Below, piece after piece: positions 1 to 7,646 of a DNA stretch of 23,419 nt. The stretch spans positions 1 to 23,419 of the forward strand of contig NZ_CAMLOV010000081.1 of NCBI RefSeq assembly GCF_946481715.1, read 5' to 3'. The stretch's first letter is position 1; every line of letters begins with the position of its first letter. Below the pieces are notes generated by a model. That model saw only the letters and a list, made by a program, of their open reading frames with translations, was not told the DNA's origin and did no database searches. The DNA is from an uncultured Mucilaginibacter sp. (lineage in GTDB: Bacteria; Bacteroidota; Bacteroidia; Sphingobacteriales; Sphingobacteriaceae). The position numbers were made by a program, and so were the translations under genes.

Positions 1-1
1 T

Positions 2-1192
2 ACTGGTTTGCAGTACGCCAGCTACACCGGTTTAGTAATGGCCGGCTACCAGAGTTGGTTTGCTGCCGAAGGAGACGAATCGCACCGGGGCTGGTACCAT
101 TACCAGGGCAACGGCGGGTTTTTCCCGGGCAATACCAATGTTGATTTTTGGCCGGATATTACCGAGTACACCAAACGTTATAAATCGCCATTTAAGTTTG
201 CCGATGGCACTGATGCGTATTTGTACAGCCCCTACGATGAAGAAAGCGTAGACCTGCACTTTAAATGGATGAAGGACTATGGTATTGATGGCGTGCACAT
301 GCAGCGTTTTGTGGGCGAGATAAAACCATCAAACGCAGCCGGGAAAAGGCACTTTAACAAGGTTTTGGCAAACGCTTTAAAAGCAGCAAAAAAATACGGG
401 CGCGCCATAAGCGTAATGTACGACCTGAGCGGCTGCAGCAGTGCCGACGTAGCCTATGTAGAGCAGGATTGGAACGAATTGCTGAGCACCTTTAAACTGG
501 CCGATAATAAAGAAAACCCCACCTACTTGTACCACAATGGCAGGCCTATGCTTACTATATGGGGCGTGGGCTTTAATGATGGCCGCAGCTACACTACAGA
601 AGACGTAAATAAACTGGTTGGCAAGTTAAAAGGGGCAGATAACAAATTTTCGGTAATGCTGGGCGTGCCTTACTACTGGCGCGCTTTAGGCGATGATACC
701 GAGAAATCGGCTGCACTGCATACCCTCATCAAAAAATGCGATGTGGTTATGCCCTGGGCGGTGGGCCGCTTCAATTCCGGCGGGTACAAGGCGCAAAACG
801 TTTTCGACGATGTGCAATGGTGCAAAGCCAACAAGGTAGACTACGTTCCGCTGGTGTTTCCCGGCTTTACCTGGGGCAACATGCACAAGGACCCTTCCAT
901 CTATTATGCTATCCCGCGCTTAAAGGGCGATTTTTTATGGCAGCAGATAGCAGGGGCCAAAAACACCGGTGCTAAATCGCTATACGTGGCCATGTTTGAT
1001 GAGATAGATGAAGGCACCGCCATTTTTAAATCGGCCAGGGCGGCGGATGTTCCGCTGAACGGTACGGCTGGGCTAAAGTTTGTCGGCATCGAGAATGAGC
1101 TTACTTCCGATTACTACCTGTGGCTTACCGGGCAGGGCGCAAAGTGGTTTCATGGCGAAGGCACATATACCGGGGCAAAGCCGGTAAGGTAG
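2..1192 (+). CDS. GH71/99-like glycoside hydrolase, 5'-truncated by the window edge
   Basis: The reading frame is open from the window edge to a TAG at 1190-1192. The first possible start, a TTG at 8, is unlikely to be real: comparison with the paralogue at 6288-7550 shows the SYxGLVMAGYQ region sits about 32 residues into the protein, so the signal peptide lies outside the window. Counting from the codon at 8, the conserved blocks are GLVMAGYQSWF (8-18), WPDITEY (48-54), HFKWMKDYG (84-92) and MFDEIDEGT (329-337). The ExxE pair E332/E335 resembles the catalytic glutamate pair of GH99 endo-alpha-mannosidases. The family call and GH99 analogy rest on established family knowledge. Substrate (alpha-mannan-type, or alpha-glucan as in GH71) is inferred. 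It is probably co-transcribed with the lipoprotein 87 bp downstream. Lipid anchor or soluble form cannot be judged here. Confidence 0.82.
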   Translation, partial: TGLQYASYTGLVMAGYQSWFAAEGDESHRGWYHYQGNGGFFPGNTNVDFWPDITEYTKRYKSPFKFADGTDAYLYSPYDEESVDLHFKWMKDYGIDGVHMQRFVGEIKPSNAAGKRHFNKVLANALKAAKKYGRAISVMYDLSGCSSADVAYVEQDWNELLSTFKLADNKENPTYLYHNGRPMLTIWGVGFNDGRSYTTEDVNKLVGKLKGADNKFSVMLGVPYYWRALGDDTEKSAALHTLIKKCDVVMPWAVGRFNSGGYKAQNVFDDVQWCKANKVDYVPLVFPGFTWGNMHKDPSIYYAIPRLKGDFLWQQIAGAKNTGAKSLYVAMFDEIDEGTAIFKSARAADVPLNGTAGLKFVGIENELTSDYYLWLTGQGAKWFHGEGTYTGAKPVR

Positions 1193-1215
1193 AATACGCT
1201 TAATAAAAACAACAG

Positions 1216-1245
1216 GTTGTGCCTGCTTAATACCAAGCGCACAAC
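1216..1245 (+). other. intergenic hairpin between GH71/99 and lipoprotein genes
   Basis: A 7-bp perfect inverted repeat, GTTGTGC (1216-1222) and GCACAAC (1239-1245), encloses a 16-nt loop. No T-tract follows, so a terminator is unlikely. It may be an RNA-processing or stability element, or chance. Confidence 0.25.
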
Positions 1246-1279
1246 TTAACCAAATTTTAAACTTTAAAACCTAAAGGAA

Positions 1280-2425
1280 ATGAGATTAATAAAAACTATG
1301 ATGGCATGCTCCATCTTCGTGATGGGGCTTGGAGTAACAAGTTGCCAAAAAGAGAAGTTTACTTCGAGAGATACCTCGGGAGTGGTACCGCCACCCGTAA
1401 TACCGCCGGTAGTTGAGCCGGTAGACCCTACTTTAATACAGTACACCGCTGTAGATTCCAAGGATGGATGGCAGACCGTAGGCGACCCGGTTATTGAAAC
1501 AACGGCCCCAAAAGAAGGCACGGGGTACCTGAAGAACTCCATAAAAAACGGCGACGATTTTATGCAGTTTATTTACAAGCCATCCGCAGCTTTCGATACC
1601 AAATTAACGGCAACCAACGGCCAGTTTATTTTCTGGTGGTATTTGTCAGACCCATCCCTGGTAAAGGCGGATGGCCAGATAGAAATTAACAGCGTTGGCG
1701 ATTTTGACCAGCAAGAGTATGGGTGGAATATCTCTGATTTGAAGCCAACCCTCAAATCGGGCTGGAACGAAATCATGCTTAATTTTAATAAGGCCAACAA
1801 ATCTGGCGGCGACTTTAACCCTGCCAACCTTAAACAGTTCCGCATATTCTTTTTTACAGATGGAAAAGCTCATGACGAACTTATTTCGGGGATAGATAAC
1901 CTAAGATTTAGAGTAGCCCCGCCGGCACCGGCTGTTTCTTTTGACCATGCCGACGCACCGGAAGGATGGGAAACCGTAGGCACGCCAGCTATTGAAACAA
2001 CAGGCAAAAAGGAGGGTACAGGATACCTGAAGAACACAATTAAAAGCGGCGACGATTTTATGCAGTTTATTAAACAGCAGCCAATCCCGGTAAATACAAG
2101 TTTTACCGAATCATCGGGCAGGTTTAAATTCTGGTGGTATATCTCAGATGTATCTGTACTGAAGGAAGACGGCTCTATCGAGATCACAAGTTCGGGGAAA
2201 TCAGACGACCACGAATCCGCATGGGATGTTGCGCCGTTAATACCCACCCTAAAAAACGGCTGGAACGAGATCTCGCTCGACTTTGACAAGGCAAACAAAA
2301 CGGGTGATGGCGGTGCAGATTATACGGCTATCGACCACTTCCGGATATTCTTCTTTACAAAAACTAAAGACCACTCCGACCTGCTAACCGGTGTAGACGA
2401 TCTTCGTTTTGAAGAAAAAAGATAG
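1280..2425 (+). CDS. lipoprotein with two tandem beta-rich domains, putative surface glycan-binding protein
   Basis: This 381-residue protein starts at an ATG with AAAGGA just upstream. It has an N-terminal lipobox (GVTSC, lipidated Cys22) and a Pro/Val-rich linker (about 35-50) typical of surface-exposed Bacteroidota lipoproteins. Two homologous domains follow, at about 56-212 and 218-378. Both contain GW.TVG.P.IETT, KEGTGYLKN, GDDFMQFI, FWWY.SD, TLK.GWNEI, KANK and FRIFFFT. The aromatic-rich, beta-strand-like pattern with a terminal D(N/D)LRF resembles carbohydrate-binding-module sandwiches, but I do not recognise a named family. No catalytic motif is evident. Position between hydrolases suggests a glycan-capturing role similar to SusE/SusF or SGBP proteins (inference). 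The close similarity of the halves points to an internal duplication. A terminator-like hairpin follows at 2461-2495. Confidence 0.75.
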   Translation: MRLIKTMMACSIFVMGLGVTSCQKEKFTSRDTSGVVPPPVIPPVVEPVDPTLIQYTAVDSKDGWQTVGDPVIETTAPKEGTGYLKNSIKNGDDFMQFIYKPSAAFDTKLTATNGQFIFWWYLSDPSLVKADGQIEINSVGDFDQQEYGWNISDLKPTLKSGWNEIMLNFNKANKSGGDFNPANLKQFRIFFFTDGKAHDELISGIDNLRFRVAPPAPAVSFDHADAPEGWETVGTPAIETTGKKEGTGYLKNTIKSGDDFMQFIKQQPIPVNTSFTESSGRFKFWWYISDVSVLKEDGSIEITSSGKSDDHESAWDVAPLIPTLKNGWNEISLDFDKANKTGDGGADYTAIDHFRIFFFTKTKDHSDLLTGVDDLRFEEKR

Positions 2426-2460
2426 CCTTACCCAAACCGTAGTACTAATTTCCTAACCAT

Positions 2461-2495
2461 AAAAGCAGGGGAGAGCGACACTCCCCCTGCTTTTT
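2461..2495 (+). terminator. intrinsic terminator or attenuator after the tandem-domain lipoprotein
   Basis: AAAAGCAGGGG (2461-2471) pairs with CCCCTGCTTTT (2484-2494), and the stem runs into a T-tract ending at 2495. The GH43 start codon comes only 16 bases later, leaving no room for a separate promoter, so the hairpin probably lets some transcription through. Confidence 0.8.
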
Positions 2496-2511
2496 AACGA
2501 ACTAAGTTATC

Positions 2512-3537
2512 ATGACTATATCTTTCTTGCTAACCACGCCGGTGCAAAAAACAAAATGGTTCAGGGCAACTGCGCTGGCAATAACCCTCTGCGCACTATC
2601 TGCCCAAATGGCCTCGGCACAAAATAAACCCGCCGATACCAGCCACGTCGGCAACCCATTTATTACCAATATGTATACTGCCGACCCATCTGCCCATGTT
2701 TGGAAAGACGGACGCCTGTACGTATACCCATCGCATGACATCTTTCCTGCACGCGGCTGCGATTTGATGGACCAGTACCACGTGTATTCCACCGATGATA
2801 TGATACACTGGACCGACCACGGCGAGATACTCCGTGCTGCCAATGTTGACTGGGGCCGCAAAGAAGGAGGCTTTATGTGGGCACCCGACGCGGCTTACAA
2901 AAACGGCACTTACTACTTCTACTTCCCCCACCCAAGCGGCACCGAATGGAACGCTACCTGGAAAATTGGCGTGGCCATCAGTAAAAGCCCCATCGGCCCT
3001 TTTAAATCCCAGGGCTATATTAAAGGTTTAGAGTCTATGATAGACCCATGCGTGTTTATCGACGATGATGGCCAGGCTTACTTTTATTACGGCGGCGGCG
3101 GCACCAGCAAGGGCGGCAAGCTAAAAGCCAACATGACAGCAATTGACGGCGAAATGCAAAAAATGGAAGGCTTGGAAGATTTCCACGAGGCTACCTGGGT
3201 GCATAAAAAGGATGGGGTTTATTACCTATCCTACTCGGATAACCACGACGTAAACGGCAAGCACAACCAAATGCGCTATGCCACCAGCAAAAGCCCCCTT
3301 GGCCCCTGGACGTATAAAGGCATTTATATGGACCCAACCGATAGTTATACCAACCATGGCTCGATAGTAAAATTTAAAGGGCAATGGTACTCGTTTTACC
3401 ATAACAGCACTATCTCGGGCGAGGATTGGCTGCGTTCGATATGTGTTGATAAACTGTATTACAATGCCGATGGTACTATAAAAAAAGTAGTACCAAGTGC
3501 TTACAAAAAAATAATAGCTGATGCTAAAGCCAACTAA
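2512..3537 (+). CDS. GH43 family glycosidase, exported (periplasmic) form
   Basis: A 341-residue protein with a classical signal peptide (hydrophobic stretch about 18-31, likely cleavage after MASA/Q). The rest matches a single five-bladed beta-propeller GH43 catalytic domain without extra modules. The expected catalytic triad is visible: D58 in YTADPSAHVW (general base), D178 in MIDPCVFIDDDG (pKa modulator) and E226 in HEATW (general acid). NHGSI (281-285) is a further active-site-like segment. GH43 enzymes mostly remove arabinofuranose or xylose from side chains; the linkage here cannot be told from sequence. The ATG at 2512 gives a complete signal peptide. The next gene is a close paralogue that carries a lipobox instead. 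It probably belongs to the plus-strand operon, reached by read-through of the hairpin at 2461-2495. Confidence 0.88.
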   Translation: MTISFLLTTPVQKTKWFRATALAITLCALSAQMASAQNKPADTSHVGNPFITNMYTADPSAHVWKDGRLYVYPSHDIFPARGCDLMDQYHVYSTDDMIHWTDHGEILRAANVDWGRKEGGFMWAPDAAYKNGTYYFYFPHPSGTEWNATWKIGVAISKSPIGPFKSQGYIKGLESMIDPCVFIDDDGQAYFYYGGGGTSKGGKLKANMTAIDGEMQKMEGLEDFHEATWVHKKDGVYYLSYSDNHDVNGKHNQMRYATSKSPLGPWTYKGIYMDPTDSYTNHGSIVKFKGQWYSFYHNSTISGEDWLRSICVDKLYYNADGTIKKVVPSAYKKIIADAKAN

Positions 3538-3547
3538 CCTGAGAACC

Positions 3548-4549
3548 ATGAACAGAAAACTCATCAGCACCCTGTTTTTTGCGGTCCTTGCCGTAAGCAG
3601 CTGCTCTAAAAAAGGCGCTGTTGATAATAAGCCCATAACGCCGGTAGTTGTGGAAGATAGCAAAGGCGATGGGTTTAAAAACCCTTTTGTTACCAGCATT
3701 TACACGGCAGACCCAAGTGCGCACGTTTGGGGAGATGGGCGTTTATATGTATACCCATCACACGATATTGCGCCACCACGCGGCTGCGACCTGATGGATC
3801 AGTACCATGTGTACTCTACCGCTGATATGATAAGCTGGCGGGATGAAGGCGAGATATTCCGCGCTACCGACGCAGAATGGGGCCGCCCCGAAGGCGGTTT
3901 TATGTGGGCACCCGATGCTGCTTATAAAAACGGCACGTACTATTTTTACTACCCTCACCCCAGCGGCACCGAATGGAACACCACCTGGAAAATTGGCGTA
4001 GCCACCAGCAAAAGCCCGGCAAAAGATTTTAAATCGCAGGGGTATATCCATGGGCTGGAATCGTTGATCGATCCTGCTGTTTTTGTGGATGACGACGGCC
4101 AGGCGTACTTCTATTACGGTGGCGGCAATATTTGCAAAGGTGGTAAGCTAAAGGATAACATGATGGAGATAGACGGCGAAATGAAAACCATGCAGGGTCT
4201 CACCGATTTCCACGAAGCCACCTGGGTGCATAAAAAGGATGGCGTTTATTACCTGTCTTATGCGGATAATTTTAATGAGGCAGGAAAGCACAACCGCATG
4301 CGCTATGCTACCAGCAGCAACCCGCTTGGCCCCTGGACGTCAAAAGGCGTTTACATCGACCCAACCGACAGCTTTACCAATCATGGCTCCATAGAAGAGT
4401 TTAAAGGGCAATGGTACGCCTTTTACCACAACAGCTCGCTCTCCGGTAACGATTGGCTGCGCGCTATCTGCGTAAACAAGCTGTATTACAACGCCGATGG
4501 CACCATCCGAAAGGTAATACAAACCAACTTATCGGGCGTAAAAAAATAA
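3548..4549 (+). CDS. GH43 family glycosidase, lipoprotein form
   Basis: A 333-residue paralogue of the preceding gene. Starting at the ATG at 3548 gives a typical lipoprotein signal (MNRKLISTLF, lipobox VSSC, Cys19); the longer in-frame start at 3521 would overlap the upstream gene and add nine non-signal-like residues. Catalytic candidates are conserved: D55 (TADPSAHVW), D175 (LIDPAVF) and E223 (HEATW). Most propeller residues match the upstream copy, so the pair arose by tandem duplication. The main difference is the N terminus, which predicts membrane anchoring, probably on the cell surface, rather than free periplasmic location. The gap to the upstream stop is 10 bp and to the next gene 21 bp, so these genes are translated from one message. 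Substrate is likely an arabinosyl- or xylosyl-like decoration (inference). Confidence 0.87.
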   Translation: MNRKLISTLFFAVLAVSSCSKKGAVDNKPITPVVVEDSKGDGFKNPFVTSIYTADPSAHVWGDGRLYVYPSHDIAPPRGCDLMDQYHVYSTADMISWRDEGEIFRATDAEWGRPEGGFMWAPDAAYKNGTYYFYYPHPSGTEWNTTWKIGVATSKSPAKDFKSQGYIHGLESLIDPAVFVDDDGQAYFYYGGGNICKGGKLKDNMMEIDGEMKTMQGLTDFHEATWVHKKDGVYYLSYADNFNEAGKHNRMRYATSSNPLGPWTSKGVYIDPTDSFTNHGSIEEFKGQWYAFYHNSSLSGNDWLRAICVNKLYYNADGTIRKVIQTNLSGVKK

Positions 4550-4570
4550 CATCAACCAGCAAAAACGAAT

Positions 4571-5845
4571 ATGAAAAGAAGCATCTTAAATACCATGATA
4601 CTGGCCGGCATCATAGCCGCTGCAAGCGCCTGCTCTAAAGGCAGTAAGCCCGATCCTACGCCAACCCCGCCTAAGGACACCGTAAAAATAGATATCACCC
4701 CCTCGCCCCCGGGAGATGTGGTAGGTAAGGTGGTTGTTGGCTATCAGGGCTGGTTTGCCGCCATAGGTGATGGGTCGCCAATAAACCGCTACTGGCATTG
4801 GAGCCAAACCTGGGAGGAGCAACCGTCAACAACTAATAAGGCCATTTCTGCCTGGCCCGATGTGCGCGACTATACCAGTACTTACCCTACCAAGTTTGGC
4901 AATTTAGGTAACGGGCAGCCTGCTACGCTGTTCTCGTCGTTTTCCGATCAGACCATCAACACCCAGTTTAAATGGATGAAGGATTACGGTATAGACGGTG
5001 CTGCACTTCAGCGTTTTAACCCCAGCGGCTTGGAAGGCCCCGTGCGCGATGCCATGGCCGCCAAAACCAAAATTGCCGCCGAAGCAAACGGCGTAAAATT
5101 TTACATTATGTACGATGTAAGCGGCTGGACCAACATGCAAACCGAAATGAAGACCGACTGGACCAGTAAAATGTCGGGCTTAACGGCTTCGCCGATGTAC
5201 GCCAAACAGAATGGCAAACCCGTGGTATGTATATGGGGATTTGGTTTTAACGATAGCAACCATGCCTTTTCGGCTGCGCAGTGCATCGATGTGATCAAAT
5301 GGTTCCAAAGTAAAGGTTGCTATGTGATAGGCGGTGTGCCAACCAACTGGCTAAAGCAGGAGAGCGACTCGCGCCCGTTGTTCCTGAGCGCATACAAGCA
5401 ATTTGATATGCTTTCGCCATGGATGGTGGGGCGCATTGGCAATGCCAACCAATCTGATGGTTTCTACGCAAATATCAACCGGGCCGACCAGGCTTACTGC
5501 AACTCAAACGGTATCGATTACCAGCCCTGCGTACTCCCCGGCGACATATCGGCACGCCAGCGTGCGCATGGCGATTTTATGTGGCGCCAGTTTTATAACA
5601 TGACCCGACTTGGCGCACAGGGGATATACATATCGATGTTTGACGAATACAACGAGGGCAACCAGATAGCCAAAACCGCCGAAAGCCAGGCATTTATACC
5701 GACGGGCTCCGGCTTTTTAGCGCTTGATGAAGACGGTACCCCCTGCTCGTCAGACTATTACCTGCGCCTAACGGGAGACGGTGCCAAAATGTTTAAGAAA
5801 GTAATGCCACTAACCACCACCCGCCCAACCAAACCAGTGGAATAA
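4571..5845 (+). CDS. GH71/99-like glycoside hydrolase, lipoprotein
   Basis: A 424-residue protein with a lipoprotein signal (lipobox ASAC, Cys21) and a Pro/Thr/Asp-rich linker (about 25-48), so probably surface-anchored. The catalytic domain runs from about 52 to the end with VVVGYQGWF (54-62), WPDVRDY (95-101), QFKWMKDYGIDG (132-143), IMYDVSGW (179-186), WGFGFND (222-228) and MFDEYNEG (356-363). E359 and E362 form the ExxE pair expected for GH99-type retaining endo-alpha-mannosidases. It is more divergent from the other two GH71/99-like proteins here than they are from each other. Being surface-located and of an endo-type family, it is a candidate for the first cut of the polymer outside the cell (inference). 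Last gene of the plus-strand cluster; a weak hairpin follows at 5886-5911. Confidence 0.82.
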   Translation: MKRSILNTMILAGIIAAASACSKGSKPDPTPTPPKDTVKIDITPSPPGDVVGKVVVGYQGWFAAIGDGSPINRYWHWSQTWEEQPSTTNKAISAWPDVRDYTSTYPTKFGNLGNGQPATLFSSFSDQTINTQFKWMKDYGIDGAALQRFNPSGLEGPVRDAMAAKTKIAAEANGVKFYIMYDVSGWTNMQTEMKTDWTSKMSGLTASPMYAKQNGKPVVCIWGFGFNDSNHAFSAAQCIDVIKWFQSKGCYVIGGVPTNWLKQESDSRPLFLSAYKQFDMLSPWMVGRIGNANQSDGFYANINRADQAYCNSNGIDYQPCVLPGDISARQRAHGDFMWRQFYNMTRLGAQGIYISMFDEYNEGNQIAKTAESQAFIPTGSGFLALDEDGTPCSSDYYLRLTGDGAKMFKKVMPLTTTRPTKPVE

Positions 5846-5885
5846 AGTACTCTTTTATATAGTTGATTGGTTAAACTTGAGAGCG

Positions 5886-5920
5886 AGGGGCCGGCCGGGA
5901 GGCTTGCCCCTTATTTGTTT
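5886..5920 (+). terminator. possible weak terminator downstream of the GH71/99-like lipoprotein gene
   Basis: AGGGGC (5886-5891) pairs with GCCCCT (5906-5911) around a G/C-rich loop, followed by TATTTGTTTT. It lies about 40 bp past the stop codon. The short stem and interrupted T-tract make this tentative. Confidence 0.35.
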
Positions 5921-5952
5921 TGCCATTTAAGCCGCCCAACATTCGGGTTTTT

Positions 5953-6056
5953 GTACGAATCGTACAGTTCGTACAACTTCGTACAGTTCGTACAAATTTT
6001 CGGGTTATTCGTACAGTTTCGCACAGTTTCGTACAATCTCGTACAGTTTCGTACAG
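5953..6056. repeat. array of about ten TTCGTACAG-like units with roughly 10-bp spacing
   Basis: GTAC cores start at 5953, 5962, 5971, 5981, 5990, 6011, 6031, 6041 and 6051, with a GCAC variant at 6021 and one missing position near 6000. The most regular unit is GTACAGTTTC, exactly 10 bp long, repeated from 6011 to 6056. The spacing is close to one DNA helical turn. GTAC is self-complementary, so the units can read on both strands. No promoter function is expected between convergent genes. It may be a protein-binding array, a simple tandem repeat, or part of a dispersed element. Confidence 0.75.
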
Positions 6057-6287
6057 GTGTTTTGCCAATTTAGAAAACCGGGGAAAATCTGTGAAAATCT
6101 TCAAAAATCGGAGCGATTTCGGGTCTTTTAGGGAGCATTCCGGCGAGCAGTAAATTTCGCCTCTGATGTCGTCTGGCTGAGGTGGCCAGTGCATAAAAAA
6201 ATGTACCCGGATCTCATCCCAGGCACATCCTGTTATCAACTAAATCCCGGTAAATTTCTTGCCGGATATCTTTACCTCCAATAGAGG

Positions 6288-7550
6288 TTATTTTACTACC
6301 GGTGGCGGCACACTGTCGGACATCGGCAATTCTTTTCTTAAAACTTTAGCCGCATAGCCGGTTAAGTACAAATAATAATCGTTTGGTATATCGTCTTCCA
6401 CGGTAACAAAGCGGCTTAACCCTACCGGTGGGTTTTTAGAGGACTTTAGGATCGCTGTGCCTTCATCCACTTCATCAAACATGGCCACATAAAGCATGCC
6501 GGCGCCGGCCTTTATAGCACCGTTTACCTGCTGCCAGTAAAACTTGCCGCGGTTGCGGGGTATCTGGTTTTGCGGCGCGCGCGGGTTCATGTTATGCCAG
6601 CTAAAGCCGGGGAAAATAGTGGGTACATAATCAACCTTGTTCACCCTGCACCAGTCGATATCATCTGCTATCCTCGCCCGGAATTTTGGGTAAGTACCCT
6701 CGTTAAACCGGCCCACAAACCAGGGGTGTACAATATCAACTTTGCGCAGAAGGTTGTGCAGGCGCTGGTCCTTCTCGGTATCGCTGCCGTAATCGCGCCA
6801 AAAGGTGGGTACGCCCAGCAATACCGCGCAGCCGCCGTAAACCGGGTCGTTCTTCAAGAAATCGACGATACGCTCGCCTTCGGCAATGCCGTATTTCCGT
6901 TTATCATTAAAGCCGATACCCCAAAAGGCCACCAGCGGTTTACCATTATGGTACAGCCAGGTTTGTTTGCTGCCGCGATTGGTAAGCTTTAAGCTATCCA
7001 CCAAATGTTTCCAGTCTTTAATAACCAGCGAATCGCCACCGGCACGCATGCCGGAGAGGTCGTACATTACGGATATGGCCCGGTGATACTTAGTGGAATA
7101 CTTCAGCGCATTGCCCAGCACTACATTGTTATGGTTGCGGCTGGCCGGTTTTTGTACATCACTTATAAAACGCTGCACAAATACGCCATCAACCCCGTAT
7201 TGTTGCATCCATTTAAAATGCAGTTCGGTAGACGAAGCATCGTAGGAACTATACAGGTAAGCATCGCTCCCATCCGCCAGTTTAAACGACGACTTATACG
7301 TCTTTTTATATTCGCTCACGTCCGGCCAAACATCAATATTGGTACTGCCCGGCTCAAATTTCCCATGCGATAGGTAGTGGTTCCAACCCCTTCCTGCACC
7401 ATCGCCCTGTGCATTAAACCAGCCCTGGTAGCCTGCCATCACCAAGCCCTTATAACTTTTAAACGCCGATGTTTTGCCGTGTTTGGATTGCGCGAAGGCA
7501 ACGGTACCCGCCAGTACCAATAAAATAATGACTAAATTCTTTTTCATCAT
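6288..7550 (-). CDS. GH71/99-like glycoside hydrolase, exported form
   Basis: A 420-residue protein with a classical signal peptide (MMKKNLVIILLVLAGTVAFA, probable cleavage near residue 20-21) and no lipobox, so predicted periplasmic. Landmarks are SYKGLVMAGYQGWF (32-45), WPDVSEY (75-81), HFKWMQQYGVDG (111-122), VMYDLSG (161-167), FWGIGFND (209-216) and MFDEVDEGT (357-365). E360 and E363 are the putative catalytic pair. It is clearly closer to the truncated gene at the left edge than to the 4571 gene. GH99 members cut internal alpha-mannosidic bonds and GH71 members cut alpha-1,3-glucan; the GH92 gene just upstream favours a mannose-type substrate (inference). The gap to that gene is 92 bp and consists of an inverted-repeat element. 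A start at the second Met (7547) is equally possible. Confidence 0.84.
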   Translation of the reverse strand: MMKKNLVIILLVLAGTVAFAQSKHGKTSAFKSYKGLVMAGYQGWFNAQGDGAGRGWNHYLSHGKFEPGSTNIDVWPDVSEYKKTYKSSFKLADGSDAYLYSSYDASSTELHFKWMQQYGVDGVFVQRFISDVQKPASRNHNNVVLGNALKYSTKYHRAISVMYDLSGMRAGGDSLVIKDWKHLVDSLKLTNRGSKQTWLYHNGKPLVAFWGIGFNDKRKYGIAEGERIVDFLKNDPVYGGCAVLLGVPTFWRDYGSDTEKDQRLHNLLRKVDIVHPWFVGRFNEGTYPKFRARIADDIDWCRVNKVDYVPTIFPGFSWHNMNPRAPQNQIPRNRGKFYWQQVNGAIKAGAGMLYVAMFDEVDEGTAILKSSKNPPVGLSRFVTVEDDIPNDYYLYLTGYAAKVLRKELPMSDSVPPPVVK

Positions 7551-7554
7551 AGCA

Positions 7555-7646
7555 ATAAGCCCCCTCTAAATCTCCCCCGGTAGGGGAGACTTTTTAATTG
7601 ATTTTTTGAAAGCCCTCCCTTCCGGGGAGGGTTGGGTGGGGCTTAT
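7555..7646. repeat. 92-bp palindromic intergenic element with ATAAGCCCC termini
   Basis: Perfect 9-bp terminal inverted repeats ATAAGCCCC (7555-7563) and GGGGCTTAT (7638-7646) flank two internal hairpins, CTCCCCCGGTAGGGGAG (7572-7588) and a second around CCCTCC/GGAGGG (7613-7631). The right arm supplies the stop codon of the GH92 gene. The C-rich/G-rich layout resembles short dispersed palindromic repeats that I have seen between genes in Bacteroidota genomes; copy number here is unknown. As RNA it could fold into a clover of stems between two co-directional genes and affect read-through or stability. Confidence 0.65.

Larger units (their letters stand above)
5846..6287. other. convergent intergenic region with phased repeat array
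   Basis: The stretch separates two convergent GH71/99-like genes. It contains a G/C hairpin (5886-5911) and the GTAC repeat array (5953-6056), followed by about 230 bp in which I recognise nothing. A 122-codon minus-strand frame runs through it but translates the repeat array and has no recognisable domain or signal peptide, so I do not call it a gene. Confidence 0.6.

Noticed and set aside
8..10. TTG start codon for the first GH71/99-like gene
   Set aside because: The frame is open to the window edge and the paralogue shows about 27 more residues including a signal peptide, so the gene starts outside the window.
3521..3547. Longer start for the second GH43 gene
   Set aside because: It would overlap the first GH43 gene and put ten polar residues before a textbook lipoprotein signal that starts at 3548.
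5953..6056. CRISPR array
   Set aside because: Units are only about 10 bp with no unique spacers and no cas genes nearby.
5871..6239. Minus-strand 122-codon frame between the convergent GH71/99 genes
   Set aside because: Part of it is a translation of the GTAC repeat array, there is no signal peptide or domain, and the rest shows no recognisable homology.
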